Shown here in pieces: positions 9,727 to 18,755 of a stretch of 64,000 nucleotides of DNA. Made by a program: the position numbers and the translations under genes. Location of the stretch: the NCBI RefSeq assembly GCF_003515685.1, contig NZ_QWEG01000015.1, positions 1 to 64,000 on the forward strand, given 5' to 3'. Position 1 is the first letter of the stretch, and each line of letters starts with the position of its first letter. The notes beneath the pieces are model-generated. The model worked only from the letters and a program-made list of their open reading frames with translations, was not told the DNA's origin and searched no databases. The stretch comes from Neobacillus notoginsengisoli (GTDB lineage Bacteria > Bacillota > Bacilli > Bacillales > Cytobacillaceae).

Positions 9727-9853
9727 TTCGGGACTAAAGGGCATAATAAGCAATCTTTGATAAATATATTCCTTCTTTATATATCCTTGTTTTTGATAAT
9801 AAAACCGGCGGGAAAGAGTTTTAATGCTATCTTGTGCAAGTTGGCGTTGTAAA

Positions 9854-9868
9854 ATGTAAACTTTACAT
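9854..9868 (+). promoter_or_regulatory. Palindromic operator-like site ATGTAAACTTTACAT
   Basis: A 7-1-7 perfect palindrome about 8 nt before the ribosome site of the aldo/keto reductase gene. Position fits a repressor site just after a transcription start. The binding protein is not recognised. Confidence 0.45.
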
Positions 9869-9890
9869 ATAGAAAAGGAGGAGTTTAAAA

Positions 9891-10718
9891 ATGTTTTCAA
9901 TCCATAATACTGCCCGCCTTTACAATGAAGTGGAAATGCCCCGGTTTGGCCTGGGGGTTTATAAGATGGAACAAGGAACAGAGGTGGAGGCTACAGTAGC
10001 GGAGGCGCTTAAGCTTGGCTACCGCTTAATTGATTCAGCGGCCATGTATCAAAATGAGGAAGGGGTCGGACAAGCTGTTAGGAAAAGCGGATTGCCCCGG
10101 GAGGAAGTTTTTGTAACAACGAAAGTCTGGAACAGTGACCAGGGTTACGAGTCAACCTTACATGCTTTTGAAACAAGCCTGGAAAAGTTGGGGCTCGGTT
10201 ATATTGATCTATATCTCATCCATTGGCCAGTAAAAGGCAAGTACATTGAGACATGGAAAGCCCTTGAGGAAATATACAAGCAGGGGAAGGTACGCGCCGT
10301 AGGGGTGAGCAATTTCAATATTCACCATTTAGAAGCCTTGGCAAAGCACAGCACTTTGAAGCCAGCCGTCAATCAGGTGGAATTGCACCCGGCTCTGGCG
10401 CAAAAAGAGCTGAGGGAGTATTGCTCAAAAAACAATATACTTGTTCAGGCTTGGTCCCCACTTGCCAGAGGAAGAATTCTTGCTGATCCTCTATTAACGG
10501 CACTCGCTGAAAAAGCTGGTAAAACGCCAGCTCAAATCATATTGCGATGGCATCTACAGAATGGCGTTGCTGTAATACCGAAATCAGTAAATTTCTCAAG
10601 GTTACAGGAGAATGCTGATATTTTCGACTTTGAACTTTCAAAGGATGACATGGAAATAATCAATAGCCTTGACGTAAATACCCGTTTCGGTGCTGACCCG
10701 GATAACTTTGATTTCTAA
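9891..10718 (+). CDS. Aldo/keto reductase (YvgN-like)
   Basis: NADPH-dependent carbonyl reductase of the AKR superfamily, 275 residues. The catalytic tetrad is intact: Asp48, Tyr53 (LIDSAAMYQNE), Lys78 (VTTKVW) and His111 (YLIHWP); the cofactor-binding IPKS motif is near the C-terminus. The closest well-studied B. subtilis protein is YvgN, a methylglyoxal reductase; that substrate is inferred from similarity. Strong AGGAGG before ATG 9891. Single gene, followed by a terminator at 10792-10829. Confidence 0.9.
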   Translation: MFSIHNTARLYNEVEMPRFGLGVYKMEQGTEVEATVAEALKLGYRLIDSAAMYQNEEGVGQAVRKSGLPREEVFVTTKVWNSDQGYESTLHAFETSLEKLGLGYIDLYLIHWPVKGKYIETWKALEEIYKQGKVRAVGVSNFNIHHLEALAKHSTLKPAVNQVELHPALAQKELREYCSKNNILVQAWSPLARGRILADPLLTALAEKAGKTPAQIILRWHLQNGVAVIPKSVNFSRLQENADIFDFELSKDDMEIINSLDVNTRFGADPDNFDF

Positions 10719-10791
10719 AAGGACTTATTGAAAAAACGGAGGACATTGTCCTTCGTTTGTCCCCTCCAACAAGCGTAACTTCACGGCATAT

Positions 10792-10829
10792 GCAAATCGG
10801 CAAAAAGAAGGATTTGCTGCCTTTTTTTT
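10792..10829 (+). terminator. Terminator after aldo/keto reductase
   Basis: GCAAATC (10792-10798) pairs with GATTTGC (10811-10817), followed by a run of eight T from 10822. Confidence 0.75.
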
Positions 10830-10849
10830 GTAAGTTAGATTTTCTATGT

Positions 10850-10874
10850 GTTTATTTTAAATAAATGCGGGTAA
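10850..10874 (+). promoter_or_regulatory. SigB-type promoter
   Basis: GTTTAT (10850-10855), 13-bp spacer and GGGTAA (10869-10874) match the SigB general-stress consensus GTTTAA-N12-14-GGGTAT. It lies 118 bp upstream of the GlsB-family gene, whose relatives are typical stress-induced proteins. Confidence 0.6.
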
Positions 10875-10992
10875 TTTAAAGGTACAAACAGTTAGGAAAA
10901 CAAATTGTTTTAAACCTCCTGTTTGTGGCTGCAGCAGCCTAATGTTAGGCGCACTTTACTATCTATAAACTACTTTCAAGGAGTGAAGTTAC

Positions 10993-11250
10993 ATGGGATT
11001 TCTTTGGGCATTAATTATCGGAGGAATTATCGGTTGGCTTGCAGGAATGATTGTAGGCAGGGATATTCCGGGTGGAATCATAGGTAATATTATTGCAGGT
11101 TTTGTAGGTGCTTGGTTAGGTACAGCGATTTTTGGTAACTGGGGACCACACGTAGCAGACTTTGCGATTATACCAGCAATAATTGGAGCTGTAATCCTTG
11201 TCTTCCTGTTAAGCTTGATTATGAAATCTTTCAGAAGGTCAAACCATTAA
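10993..11250 (+). CDS. GlsB/YeaQ/YmgE family stress membrane protein
   Basis: 85-residue, glycine-rich protein with three predicted membrane helices (starting WALIIGGIIGWLAGMIVGRD). This family is annotated as transglycosylase-associated, but no enzymatic activity is shown. AAGGAG precedes the ATG. The SigB-like promoter upstream suggests general-stress induction. Followed by a strong terminator (11256-11288). Confidence 0.9.
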   Translation: MGFLWALIIGGIIGWLAGMIVGRDIPGGIIGNIIAGFVGAWLGTAIFGNWGPHVADFAIIPAIIGAVILVFLLSLIMKSFRRSNH

Positions 11251-11255
11251 CAAAC

Positions 11256-11288
11256 AGAAAGGCCTCCCATTAGGGGGCCTTTTTTTGG
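11256..11288 (+). terminator. Terminator after GlsB-family gene
   Basis: AAGGCCTCC, a 5-nt loop and GGGGGCCTT, followed by a run of T. The next gene is convergent. Confidence 0.85.
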
Positions 11289-11295
11289 GTATGTT

Positions 11296-12216
11296 TTAAA
11301 TCTTATCAAGGTCAAGTCCATTAAATATGGGAGGGTCATCCAGAAATGGCGCCTTAACTTCGATGTTTTTAAACGTGATCGGATGAGGGAACGCCAATTT
11401 TGCAGAATGGAGAGCCTGTCTTGGGAAGATTGGTTTTCCTCCATAAAGAGGGTCACCGGCAAGTGGATGGCCGATATGGCTGAAGTGGACACGGATTTGG
11501 TGGGTTCGGCCGGTATCGAGCCAGCAGGCAATCCATGTAAGCTTTGCGGAACGATCTACTTTTAATACTTTATAATTTGTACGTGCAGCTTGCCCGGTTG
11601 CTGACACACGGCGCCGAGTCGGATGATGCCTGTCTCTGCCGATTGGTTCCTCAATTGTCCCATTATTTTTAAGGACTGTTCCATGGACACCTGCAATATA
11701 GGTCCTATGAATGGTCCGTTCTTCAAGCATCCGCCCAAGAATGGCGCCGGCTAGAGGGTGCTTTGCAAAAAGAATTGCGCCAGTTGTATCCCGGTCAAGG
11801 CGGTGGACATGCTGGAGTGAAGCGCCTTCGCCAGTCATCTGTAAGTGGTAAGCCATAGCATTCAGCAACGTATCATGGTCGCCTTCCTTGTTTGGATGGG
11901 TATTCATGAATGGCGGCTTATTTACAATTAACAAATGGTCATCCTCATAGAGAATGTCAATTTCCTTGCAAAAAGGTTCAAGAAGCGGTGGCGACTCTAT
12001 AAAGAGCCCGATATGAATTTTATCCCCGGCAGCCAGGGGAGTTTCCCATCCTGCTTTTTCCCCTCTAATTTTCACTCTCCCGCTCATCCGGAAATCGTGG
12101 ACGAGTTTTTTTGGGGCGTTCCATTTCACTTTAAAAATCTCTGCGATTGTCAGTCCATTCCATAAATCCGGAATGGTTAGCTCCATGAAAGTTCCTTGCC
12201 GTTTTGTAACAAGCAT
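11296..12216 (-). CDS. yhcT: RluA-family pseudouridine synthase (YhcT-like)
   Basis: Isomerises uridine in rRNA or tRNA to pseudouridine. 306 residues. The motif HRLDRDTTG gives catalytic Asp141, followed by TGRTHQIRVHFSHIGHPLAGD, which is family-typical. The N-terminal ~85 residues form an S4-like RNA-binding region. AGGAG lies 8 nt before ATG 12216. B. subtilis YhcT has similar length and also neighbours yhcU; the exact RNA target is unknown. Confidence 0.9.
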   Translation of the reverse strand: MLVTKRQGTFMELTIPDLWNGLTIAEIFKVKWNAPKKLVHDFRMSGRVKIRGEKAGWETPLAAGDKIHIGLFIESPPLLEPFCKEIDILYEDDHLLIVNKPPFMNTHPNKEGDHDTLLNAMAYHLQMTGEGASLQHVHRLDRDTTGAILFAKHPLAGAILGRMLEERTIHRTYIAGVHGTVLKNNGTIEEPIGRDRHHPTRRRVSATGQAARTNYKVLKVDRSAKLTWIACWLDTGRTHQIRVHFSHIGHPLAGDPLYGGKPIFPRQALHSAKLAFPHPITFKNIEVKAPFLDDPPIFNGLDLDKI

Positions 12217-12252
12217 TTTATGGCTCCTTTGTTAAAAATAAGCTTAGTGTAT

Positions 12253-12277
12253 CCTGTCACGAGGCGCTTACGCTTTT
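12253..12277 (+). repeat. Fragment of a dispersed intergenic repeat
   Basis: CCTGTCACGAGGCGCTTACG and following T-rich bases match the 3' end of the repeat at 61495-61700 almost exactly. It is an isolated tail between yhcT and yhcU, presumably a degraded copy. Confidence 0.6.
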
Positions 12278-12379
12278 TAGATTGCGTGGTTTAAATTACC
12301 ATCCTTTTTACAGTTCTGTATGTGCTATTCTAATGGTATATTACATCGATATGACAATTGTAACAAAGGTGGTTATTAC

Positions 12380-12775
12380 GTGAAAATCGTTTTTGCCTCA
12401 ACTCCAGGCCAGGAGGAAGAAATTCATGAACTGATTCATTATTTTTATTCGAATGTATTGCCAATGTACTTTACAGACAAAGAGATTAAAGGATTTCTCA
12501 GGCGAGGAGTATTACATAAGGATAGCACAGCTGATTCCTTTGGCACATTGCGGGATGCTTTCTATGTCATGGCGAGCCTTCAAACGCTCATATCTATTTT
12601 GGAGGAGCCTCTTCCGAATGACCATTACCGTGCACTTTTCCTGAAAAATGCCGAACATCTAAGATATTACGGACTGCGTTTCCCATTTGAATATGACTCT
12701 TTCATTTCCGTGCAAAAAAATGCTAAACCACTATTCAGCATGTACACGCCTGCCGCCAATCAATTGCTGGTGTAA
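12380..12775 (+). CDS. yhcU: YhcU family protein, function unknown
   Basis: 131-residue soluble protein of the Bacillus YhcU family (DUF5365). The start is taken as GTG 12380, with AAGGTGG about 7 nt upstream; the frame opens earlier at 12320 without a ribosome site. No catalytic motif is evident. Divergent neighbour of yhcT, as in B. subtilis. Role unknown. Confidence 0.8.
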   Translation: MKIVFASTPGQEEEIHELIHYFYSNVLPMYFTDKEIKGFLRRGVLHKDSTADSFGTLRDAFYVMASLQTLISILEEPLPNDHYRALFLKNAEHLRYYGLRFPFEYDSFISVQKNAKPLFSMYTPAANQLLV

Positions 12776-12838
12776 TCAAAGGATTAAAGCCGTCTTTGTC
12801 TGAAACAACCGATTTTTATCGGACAGATCTACCAGCAA

Positions 12839-12863
12839 ACGCCTGCTCGAGCAGGCGTTTTTT
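12839..12863. terminator. Terminator yhcU/thioredoxin-like gene
   Basis: AACGCCTGCTCGAGCAGGCG is a perfect self-complementary stem (12839-12860) with T6 on the + strand. It lies between convergent genes. Confidence 0.85.
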
Positions 12864-12879
12864 CTGTGTTAAGCCTCTT

Positions 12880-13353
12880 CTATTTTGCGACATTTGCTTC
12901 GAGCCATTCCTGATATTCCGATTTATCCCGTCCGCCAGTTACCCTGGCAGTTTCCTTGCCATCTTCAAAACGAATCAAAGTCGGCGTTCCTTCAATACGA
13001 AAGATGTCCCAAGCTTGTTCATATTCCAGTACATTGAGCTGAACGATTTCAATATCAAGTTCTTTCGCCAATGGCATCAGGATCGGTGTCGCTTTTTTGC
13101 AATGGGAACATGTCGGGCTGTAAAAATAAACGGTTAAATCTTCCCCAGCAGAAAGCTTTTTCTCCAAATTCTCAATCGTAATGATATTTTGGTAATTTGG
13201 GTCATCCAGCTGGGCGATTGTTTCAGGAAAGAGAGACTTATCTCCGTATGGATTCTTCCCCTTTGTCTTTTCCTCATTTTGTTTGCCAGTCAAGTAGGCC
13301 ATTCCGACGAATAAAACAAGGATGATGCCAAGAAATAGTACAATTTTTTTCAT
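12880..13353 (-). CDS. Membrane-anchored thioredoxin-like thiol-disulfide oxidoreductase
   Basis: 157 residues: an N-terminal signal anchor (residues 4-22), then a thioredoxin fold with active site Cys82-Ser-His-Cys85 (YSPTCSHCKKATP) and the cis-proline loop EGTPTL. A CSHC centre outside the membrane is typical of an oxidase or isomerase partner in the Bdb system. It lies 2 nt downstream of the BdbC-like gene, so the two form an operon: BdbC re-oxidises a thioredoxin-like protein that introduces disulfides into exported proteins. Which B. subtilis Bdb protein it corresponds to (BdbA or BdbD type) is not certain. Confidence 0.88.
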   Translation of the reverse strand: MKKIVLFLGIILVLFVGMAYLTGKQNEEKTKGKNPYGDKSLFPETIAQLDDPNYQNIITIENLEKKLSAGEDLTVYFYSPTCSHCKKATPILMPLAKELDIEIVQLNVLEYEQAWDIFRIEGTPTLIRFEDGKETARVTGGRDKSEYQEWLEANVAK

Positions 13354-13355
13354 TT

Positions 13356-13784
13356 TTATTGAACCCCTTTTTCTCTTTTAGATAGAATCATACTGCAGGC
13401 GAAAATAAGTGTGAAGGCAATGAGAGCAAGAAAAGGGATGGTAATAAAACCAAGCCAGTTAATATATTGTCCCGTGCAAGGAATCCTTCCGCATGCGGGA
13501 GCGGCCTCGGCCATGAAAGATAATTTTTGCAGGGAATAATGATACGCTGATACAGCCATTCCGATTACAGATAGCCATTTACTGTAAACCGCTATCCTGT
13601 AATCCTTTTTTACAATCGCAATCCCAAGTAGGAGTGCCATCGGATACATGAGGATTCGCTGATACCAACACAGTTCGCATGGCTCGTATTTACGGATTTC
13701 CGAGAAATACAGGCTTCCAAACAGTGCAATAATAGAGACAGCCCATGCAAAAAATAAAATGTTCTCTTGGTTGTCCTTCTCCAT
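13356..13784 (-). CDS. bdbC: Disulfide bond formation protein, DsbB/BdbC family
   Basis: 142-residue, four-helix quinone-dependent thiol oxidase. The first cysteine pair is Cys36-Glu-Leu-Cys39 (EPCELCWYQR) and the second Cys98/Cys103 (ACGRIPC), as expected for DsbB-type electron transfer from a thioredoxin-like partner to quinone. First gene of a two-gene operon with the CSHC protein. Confidence 0.93.
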   Translation of the reverse strand: MEKDNQENILFFAWAVSIIALFGSLYFSEIRKYEPCELCWYQRILMYPMALLLGIAIVKKDYRIAVYSKWLSVIGMAVSAYHYSLQKLSFMAEAAPACGRIPCTGQYINWLGFITIPFLALIAFTLIFACSMILSKREKGVQ

Positions 13785-13974
13785 CTTTTCACCCCTTTTT
13801 CTTAAATTTTAGTGGAAAAAGTGGAATTGTACAAATCAGGAGGACTGGCTCGAATTTTGACGAATGTGGAAAAAACGGACTTAACCCTTTAAAATGAAGA
13901 GGACATGTTTTATTATGCGGATACACCGCACGGTCTGAAATAGAAAAAGGCTTTTCAGAAGTGGAGGAATCAGA

Positions 13975-15699
13975 ATGGAATGGAAACGGAAAGCAGATAG
14001 GTGGCTCCTGTTCGATAAAATGGATCCCGAGTTGAAGGAAGAATTGGAAGCATTGAAACTAGATGAAAAAATGCTTGAGGAAGTTTTTTACAAGGACCTT
14101 GAATTCGGAACTGGCGGAATGAGGGGAGAGATTGGGGCAGGTTCAAACAGAATGAACATTTATACGATCCGCAAGGCCACGGCGGGTCTTGCCGCTTATA
14201 TTGAAGCGCAAGGGGAGGAGGCCAAAAAACGCGGAGCGGTCATCGCTTACGACTCACGCCACAAATCACCCGAGTTTGCAATGGAGGCTGCGAGGACGCT
14301 CGCGACAAAAGGGATTAAAGCTTATGTTTTTGATGAGCTAAGGCCGACTCCTGAATTATCTTTCGCGGTCAGGTATTTGAATGCGGCAGCCGGGATTGTC
14401 ATTACGGCAAGCCATAATCCTCCGGAATACAACGGCTTCAAAGTTTATGGAGAGGATGGGGCACAACTCCCGCCAGCTGCGGCAGACCAGGTTATTGCGA
14501 AAGTAAATGAATTGGAAAATGAACTATTAATTGAGGTTGAAAGTGAAGAAGTACTCAGGAATGCTGGATTAATTGAGATGATCGGCCTGAACGTCGATGA
14601 TGCGTATACGAAAATGCTGACAACGATTTCTGAAAATCCGGATATAGCGAAGGAATCTCCAATCGAAATTGTCTTTACGCCATTGCATGGAACTGCCAAC
14701 AAGCCTGTCCAAGCAGCGTTGAATGCACTTCATTATAAAAACGTCCATATTGTCCGTGAACAGGAGCTCCCGGACGCTGATTTCTCGACTGTAAAAAGCC
14801 CGAATCCGGAAGAGCATGCAGCCTTTGAATTAGCAATCCGGGACGGAAAAAAAGTGGATGCCGACATCCTAATTGCCACCGACCCAGACGCGGATAGGCT
14901 AGGGATTGCAGTCAAAAATAATGAAGGTGAATATGTCGTTTTGACAGGAAACCAGACCGGCGCATTGCTGCTCGACTATATACTTGAACAGAAGACGGCA
15001 AAAGGGACACTTCCTCAAAATGGCCTCGTTTTAAAAACGATTGTCACTTCGGAAATTGGCCGGAAAATTGCCGATGCGTATGGTCTTAAGACAATGGATG
15101 TTCTGACAGGATTCAAATTTATAGCCGAAAAAATCAATGAATTCGAGCGGACTGGCGAGAACACCTTCCTGTTTGGCTATGAAGAAAGCTATGGCTACCT
15201 GATTGGCGATTTCGCCCGCGACAAAGATGCCGTCCAAGCTGCACTTATGTCAGCTGAAGTCTGCGCCTACTACAAGAAAAAAGGGTTGAGCCTGTATGAT
15301 GGCCTGATGAATGTCTTTGAAAAGTACGGCTATTTTCAGGAAGGTCTTCAATCCCTTACAATGAAAGGAAAGGACGGAGCGGAAAAAATTGCGCAAATCA
15401 TGGCGGGCTTCCGCTCAACCCCTCCGGCTACACTTGCAGGCCTTTCGGTTGTTTCTTCCGAGGATTACCTTGAAAGCGTTCGGATTTCATCTGCGGGAAT
15501 GGAGAAAATTGATCTGCCTAAATCAAATGTGCTCAAGTATTTCCTTGAAGACGGATCCTGGGTCTGCCTGAGACCTTCTGGCACTGAACCGAAAATTAAG
15601 TTTTACTTTGGAGTGAATGATGAAAGCCTTGAAGCAAGCAAGGAAAAACTCAAGGAAATCGAAACAGACTTCATGAAACTCGTTAACCGCAAGCTATGA
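13975..15699 (+). CDS. pgcA: Phospho-sugar mutase, phosphoglucomutase PgcA
   Basis: Interconverts glucose 1-phosphate and glucose 6-phosphate for UDP-glucose, teichoic acid and glycolipid synthesis. 574 residues, alpha-D-phosphohexomutase family: phosphoserine loop [11 protein letters not shown] (Ser146), metal-binding DPDADR (303-308), sugar-binding GYEESYGY, and phosphate-binding [12 protein letters not shown] near the C-terminus. The length is close to B. subtilis PgcA (YhxB). GTGGAGG precedes ATG 13975. It is followed by yhcY-yhcZ as in B. subtilis. Confidence 0.95.
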   Translation: MEWKRKADRWLLFDKMDPELKEELEALKLDEKMLEEVFYKDLEFGTGGMRGEIGAGSNRMNIYTIRKATAGLAAYIEAQGEEAKKRGAVIAYDSRHKSPEFAMEAARTLATKGIKAYVFDELRPTPELSFAVRYLNAAAGIVITASHNPPEYNGFKVYGEDGAQLPPAAADQVIAKVNELENELLIEVESEEVLRNAGLIEMIGLNVDDAYTKMLTTISENPDIAKESPIEIVFTPLHGTANKPVQAALNALHYKNVHIVREQELPDADFSTVKSPNPEEHAAFELAIRDGKKVDADILIATDPDADRLGIAVKNNEGEYVVLTGNQTGALLLDYILEQKTAKGTLPQNGLVLKTIVTSEIGRKIADAYGLKTMDVLTGFKFIAEKINEFERTGENTFLFGYEESYGYLIGDFARDKDAVQAALMSAEVCAYYKKKGLSLYDGLMNVFEKYGYFQEGLQSLTMKGKDGAEKIAQIMAGFRSTPPATLAGLSVVSSEDYLESVRISSAGMEKIDLPKSNVLKYFLEDGSWVCLRPSGTEPKIKFYFGVNDESLEASKEKLKEIETDFMKLVNRKL

Positions 15700-15863
15700 A
15701 AAATTAAGTGACCCGGCAGCCTGAATGGCTAGCCGGGCTTTTTGTATTCGGTCTTTATTGCAGAAATCTAAGTCTTTCGTCGTAGTCGCAGTCCTTATTT
15801 CGGCTAAGGCAATCCTTTGCAAAAAAGGTATAATGAAAGAAAATGACGGCGGGGGATCGTGAG

Positions 15864-16982
15864 ATGGATGCGGAATCAAGATTGCAGGAGTTAGGAATTC
15901 TGAAAGAGATTGCCGAACTGTTAAATAAGGGGAAAGATACAGACGAAATACTATCCGATGTTTTAGCAAAATTGCTGCATGTAACTGGGTTGAAAACCGG
16001 CTGGATTTTTTTGATTGGGCCGGATGGTTTCTATACCCTGTCGGCAAAAAAGGAATTGCCAGAAGCGCTGTCCCGCTCCAATTTTGCGCCAATGTGCTCA
16101 GGAGATTGCTGGTGCATTGAACGGTATACGGATGGAAGGCTTGATAAGGCGACAAATATTATTGAATGCAAACGGCTGGAAGACGCGATTTTAAATAATC
16201 TCGGTGATACTGGTTCACTGACCCACCATGCAACTGTGCCGCTCAGAGCGGGGGATGAAAAATTCGGCCTTCTGAATGTCGGCTCACCGCATAAGACCCA
16301 TTTTGACAAAGAGGAATTGGCCCTCCTTGAATCTGTAGCCCTTCAAATCGGTTCGTCACTGAAGAGAATCAAACTCGCTCAACAAGAGCAGGAACTGGCG
16401 TTGACTGCTGAGCGGAACAGGCTTGCCAGGGATTTGCATGATTCCGTCAACCAGTTGCTGTTTTCCGTAAGCCTGACTGCAAAGGGCGGTGCGGCAATGG
16501 CGGAAAGTGCCGAAATAAAGGAAACGTTCTCTTACATCCAGGAGCTCGCCCAAGAGGCTTTGAATGAAATGAGGGCCCTGATTTGGCAGTTAAAGCCGCG
16601 GGGGCTTGAAAACGGCATTGTTAGCGCGTTAAGGGGTTATGCACAGATGCTTGGGCTGGAACTTGAGATGCGTGTTAAAGGCATCGTAAATTTACCAGGC
16701 AAGATTGAGGAAGGGATATGGAGAATTGGCCAGGAAGCAATGGCGAACTGCAAAAAGCATTCTGGGCAAGACAAAATAGTCATTGAACTTGCAGCTGTAA
16801 AAAATAACGTTGTACTCGAAATTCGTGATCCAGGTTGCGGATTTCATTTTGATGAAAAAAATGAGATGCCTTCACTTGGGTTAAAAAGCATGAAAGACCG
16901 GACAGAAGGGTTGGACGGCCAATTTTGGATTGAGAGTACTGCAGGTGCGGGTACCAGATTAATTGCCATAATTCCTATATGA
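15864..16982 (+). CDS. yhcY: Sensor histidine kinase with GAF domain (YhcY/AirS-like)
   Basis: 372 residues from ATG 15864, which has GGGGGA 7-8 nt upstream; ATG 15843 lacks one. An N-terminal GAF domain (about 5-160) is followed by a HisKA_3 dimerisation domain (ERNRLARDLHDSVNQ, phospho-acceptor His192) and an HATPase domain. The GAF domain holds four cysteines, Cys78, Cys82, Cys84 and Cys102 (CSGDCWC and a later C). The S. aureus orthologue AirS uses GAF cysteines to bind an oxygen- and redox-sensitive Fe-S cluster; the same is inferred here. No transmembrane segment, so cytoplasmic. Operon with yhcZ. Confidence 0.88.
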   Translation: MDAESRLQELGILKEIAELLNKGKDTDEILSDVLAKLLHVTGLKTGWIFLIGPDGFYTLSAKKELPEALSRSNFAPMCSGDCWCIERYTDGRLDKATNIIECKRLEDAILNNLGDTGSLTHHATVPLRAGDEKFGLLNVGSPHKTHFDKEELALLESVALQIGSSLKRIKLAQQEQELALTAERNRLARDLHDSVNQLLFSVSLTAKGGAAMAESAEIKETFSYIQELAQEALNEMRALIWQLKPRGLENGIVSALRGYAQMLGLELEMRVKGIVNLPGKIEEGIWRIGQEAMANCKKHSGQDKIVIELAAVKNNVVLEIRDPGCGFHFDEKNEMPSLGLKSMKDRTEGLDGQFWIESTAGAGTRLIAIIPI

Positions 16983-16995
16983 AGGAGGAGAGACA

Positions 16996-17640
16996 ATGGG
17001 CATTCGAATATTAATCGCTGACGATCATCATGTCGTCCGGAGAGGGCTGGCTTTCTTTTTAAAAACACAGCATGATTTTGAAATAGCCGGTGAGGCGGCA
17101 AACGGGGAGGAAGCCGTCAAGATGGCCGGAGACCTTCAGCCAGATATTGTTTTGATGGACTTGGATATGCCGGTCATGGATGGAATTGCAGCGACAGCAA
17201 GAATAAAGGAACAACTTCCTGACATGAAGATCATGATTTTAACGAGTTTTTCTGATCAAAACCATGTCATCCCGGCTATTGAGGCCGGTGCAGCCGGTTA
17301 TCAGCTGAAGGATATCGAACCGGATGAACTTGCTGCTTCCATTAGAAAACTGGTCTTAGGGGAAAATCAACTTCATCCAAAAGCGACTTCCCATCTATTA
17401 TCCCGGTTTTCCGCAAGTGGAAAAGGGGGGAGAAAACCCATTGAGGACCTGACAAAACGCGAAATGGAAGTTTTGAAAGAAATCGCCAGCGGAAAAAGCA
17501 ATAAAGAAATTTCATCAGCATTGTTTATAACCGAAAAAACGGTGAAAACCCATGTCTCTAACATTCTTTCCAAACTCGAGTTGGCCGACAGGACCCAGGC
17601 AGCCTTGTATGCGGTCAAGCACGGGCTAGTCGGTGAATGA
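16996..17640 (+). CDS. yhcZ: NarL/FixJ-type response regulator (YhcZ/AirR-like)
   Basis: 214 residues: receiver domain with acidic pocket (ADDHH), phospho-acceptor Asp55 (VLMDLDMPVMDG) and the K-D end motif (LKDIEPDE), then a LuxR-type helix-turn-helix at about 147-212 (LTKREMEVLKEIASGKSNKE). It is the cognate partner of the kinase 13 nt upstream, with GGAGGAG before the ATG. Targets unknown. Confidence 0.93.
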   Translation: MGIRILIADDHHVVRRGLAFFLKTQHDFEIAGEAANGEEAVKMAGDLQPDIVLMDLDMPVMDGIAATARIKEQLPDMKIMILTSFSDQNHVIPAIEAGAAGYQLKDIEPDELAASIRKLVLGENQLHPKATSHLLSRFSASGKGGRKPIEDLTKREMEVLKEIASGKSNKEISSALFITEKTVKTHVSNILSKLELADRTQAALYAVKHGLVGE

Positions 17641-17680
17641 ACATAAGACTGTGTTATGAGTATGTTAATTTTTTTACTAC

Positions 17681-17809
17681 GTGGATTGGAGCGAAGGGCA
17701 CCGACTCCTGCGGGATGAAGCGGCAAGGTGGAGACCCCGCAGGCGCAAAGGCGCCGAGGAGGCTCCACTGACGCCCCGCGGAAAGCGTGTGCCCGTAGCG
17801 GAAATCCAC
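17681..17809. repeat. Structured intergenic repeat, copy A
   Basis: The ends GTGGATT (17681-17687) and AATCCAC (17803-17809) are complementary. Inside are GGGCAC/GTGCCC, CCTGCGGG/CCCGCAGG and GGTGGAG/CTCCAC pairs, giving a long branched fold. Two more copies are at 46750-47051 and 54566-54699, with compensatory changes in the end stems. It lies between yhcZ and yhdB. Open frames across it are not genes. Confidence 0.8.
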
Positions 17810-17900
17810 AGCCAAATTTAACACAGCCAATCATAAAAAGAGCACGGCTGTGATCGCCGTGCTTCATTGGTGTAAGGTGGTGGAATTCGTATCCCTTGAA

Positions 17901-18155
17901 TTAGGGCAATTGGTAAATCGAATGCTCTGGTAATGCAGCGCTATGCTCCTTGGCCGCATGGTCTAAATAGCGCAGCAGGGAATAAAGCTTCCGTTCAAGG
18001 ACAGCATAATCACGCTCGAAATGGTATGCGTGAAGGAAATACTCGATTTTTTTTGCCAGGAAGTGGTCCTTTGTTCGGACCATCAGGATCAGCAGGTTGT
18101 CCCATTGTGAGCGGTAAATATAATACAACGCCCTGTCATACTCCAGTGTATTCAT
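17901..18155 (-). CDS. yhdB: YhdB-like small protein
   Basis: 84 residues from ATG 18155, with GGAGGAG 5 nt upstream; the longer frame to 18257 has no ribosome site. It starts MNTLEYDRALYYIYRSQWDN, resembles B. subtilis YhdB and sits in the matching position between yhcZ and yhdC/spoVR. Soluble, mostly helical; function unknown. Confidence 0.8.
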   Translation of the reverse strand: MNTLEYDRALYYIYRSQWDNLLILMVRTKDHFLAKKIEYFLHAYHFERDYAVLERKLYSLLRYLDHAAKEHSAALPEHSIYQLP

Positions 18156-18352
18156 TTTTTCTCCTCCTTGGTTAGGAGTTGAAATTAGTGTATGGAGTTC
18201 AAGGGTAATTTTCCGCGAAAAAATTTGGAGATGCCGGTGGAGCAGCCTTTCTAACATCTGCCAGGATAAGTTGCTTGCAACCTATTCCATGTGAATAGGA
18301 TAAGCGTGCAAGGCCAAACTAATCGTGATAAATGATGAAGGGGATGACCGAT

Positions 18353-18670
18353 GTGAAGAGATTGGCTGCCGTGATGATAGCGGTTCTGGCATTTTTAGCT
18401 TTCCAGCCCAATGGGACGGAGGCGCAGAATCCCGATTATGAAAAGTACGGAAGAATGGCGATCGCGATTGTTTCCGCGGATTATCCAGGTGACCCAATCC
18501 GGGATTATCAATACCTGGGAAGACAGAATATTAACGAATCTGAAGTGGCAGATACGTTCCGTTTTCGTGTTGTAGATAAGGGACGGTCACTTTATGTTCG
18601 CGTGACTGCCCAGCATAACTTAACGACGGGAAAACTAGTTACACTTAAGGTTGAACCGGAAAAACGGTAA
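18353..18670 (+). CDS. yhdC: Secreted DUF3889 protein (YhdC-like)
   Basis: 105 residues from GTG 18353 (AAGGGGA about 8 nt upstream). Signal peptide MKRLAAVMIAVLAFLAFQ followed by a likely cleavage after TEA. The mature part carries the DUF3889-type pattern YPGDPIRDYQYLGRQ and FRFRV. Function unknown; the neighbourhood matches B. subtilis yhdB-yhdC. Confidence 0.8.
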   Translation: MKRLAAVMIAVLAFLAFQPNGTEAQNPDYEKYGRMAIAIVSADYPGDPIRDYQYLGRQNINESEVADTFRFRVVDKGRSLYVRVTAQHNLTTGKLVTLKVEPEKR

Positions 18671-18755
18671 GAAATAGCTGCTTGGCGTTATTTCACATTT
18701 CATCATTCACCCTCTATCTTCATACATTGTTGTAAGAGGATAAGGGGGAATAGCC

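Noticed and set aside
17373-17867. 164-residue minus-strand open frame
   Set aside because: Overlaps yhcZ and the structured repeat; no ribosome site and no family resemblance.
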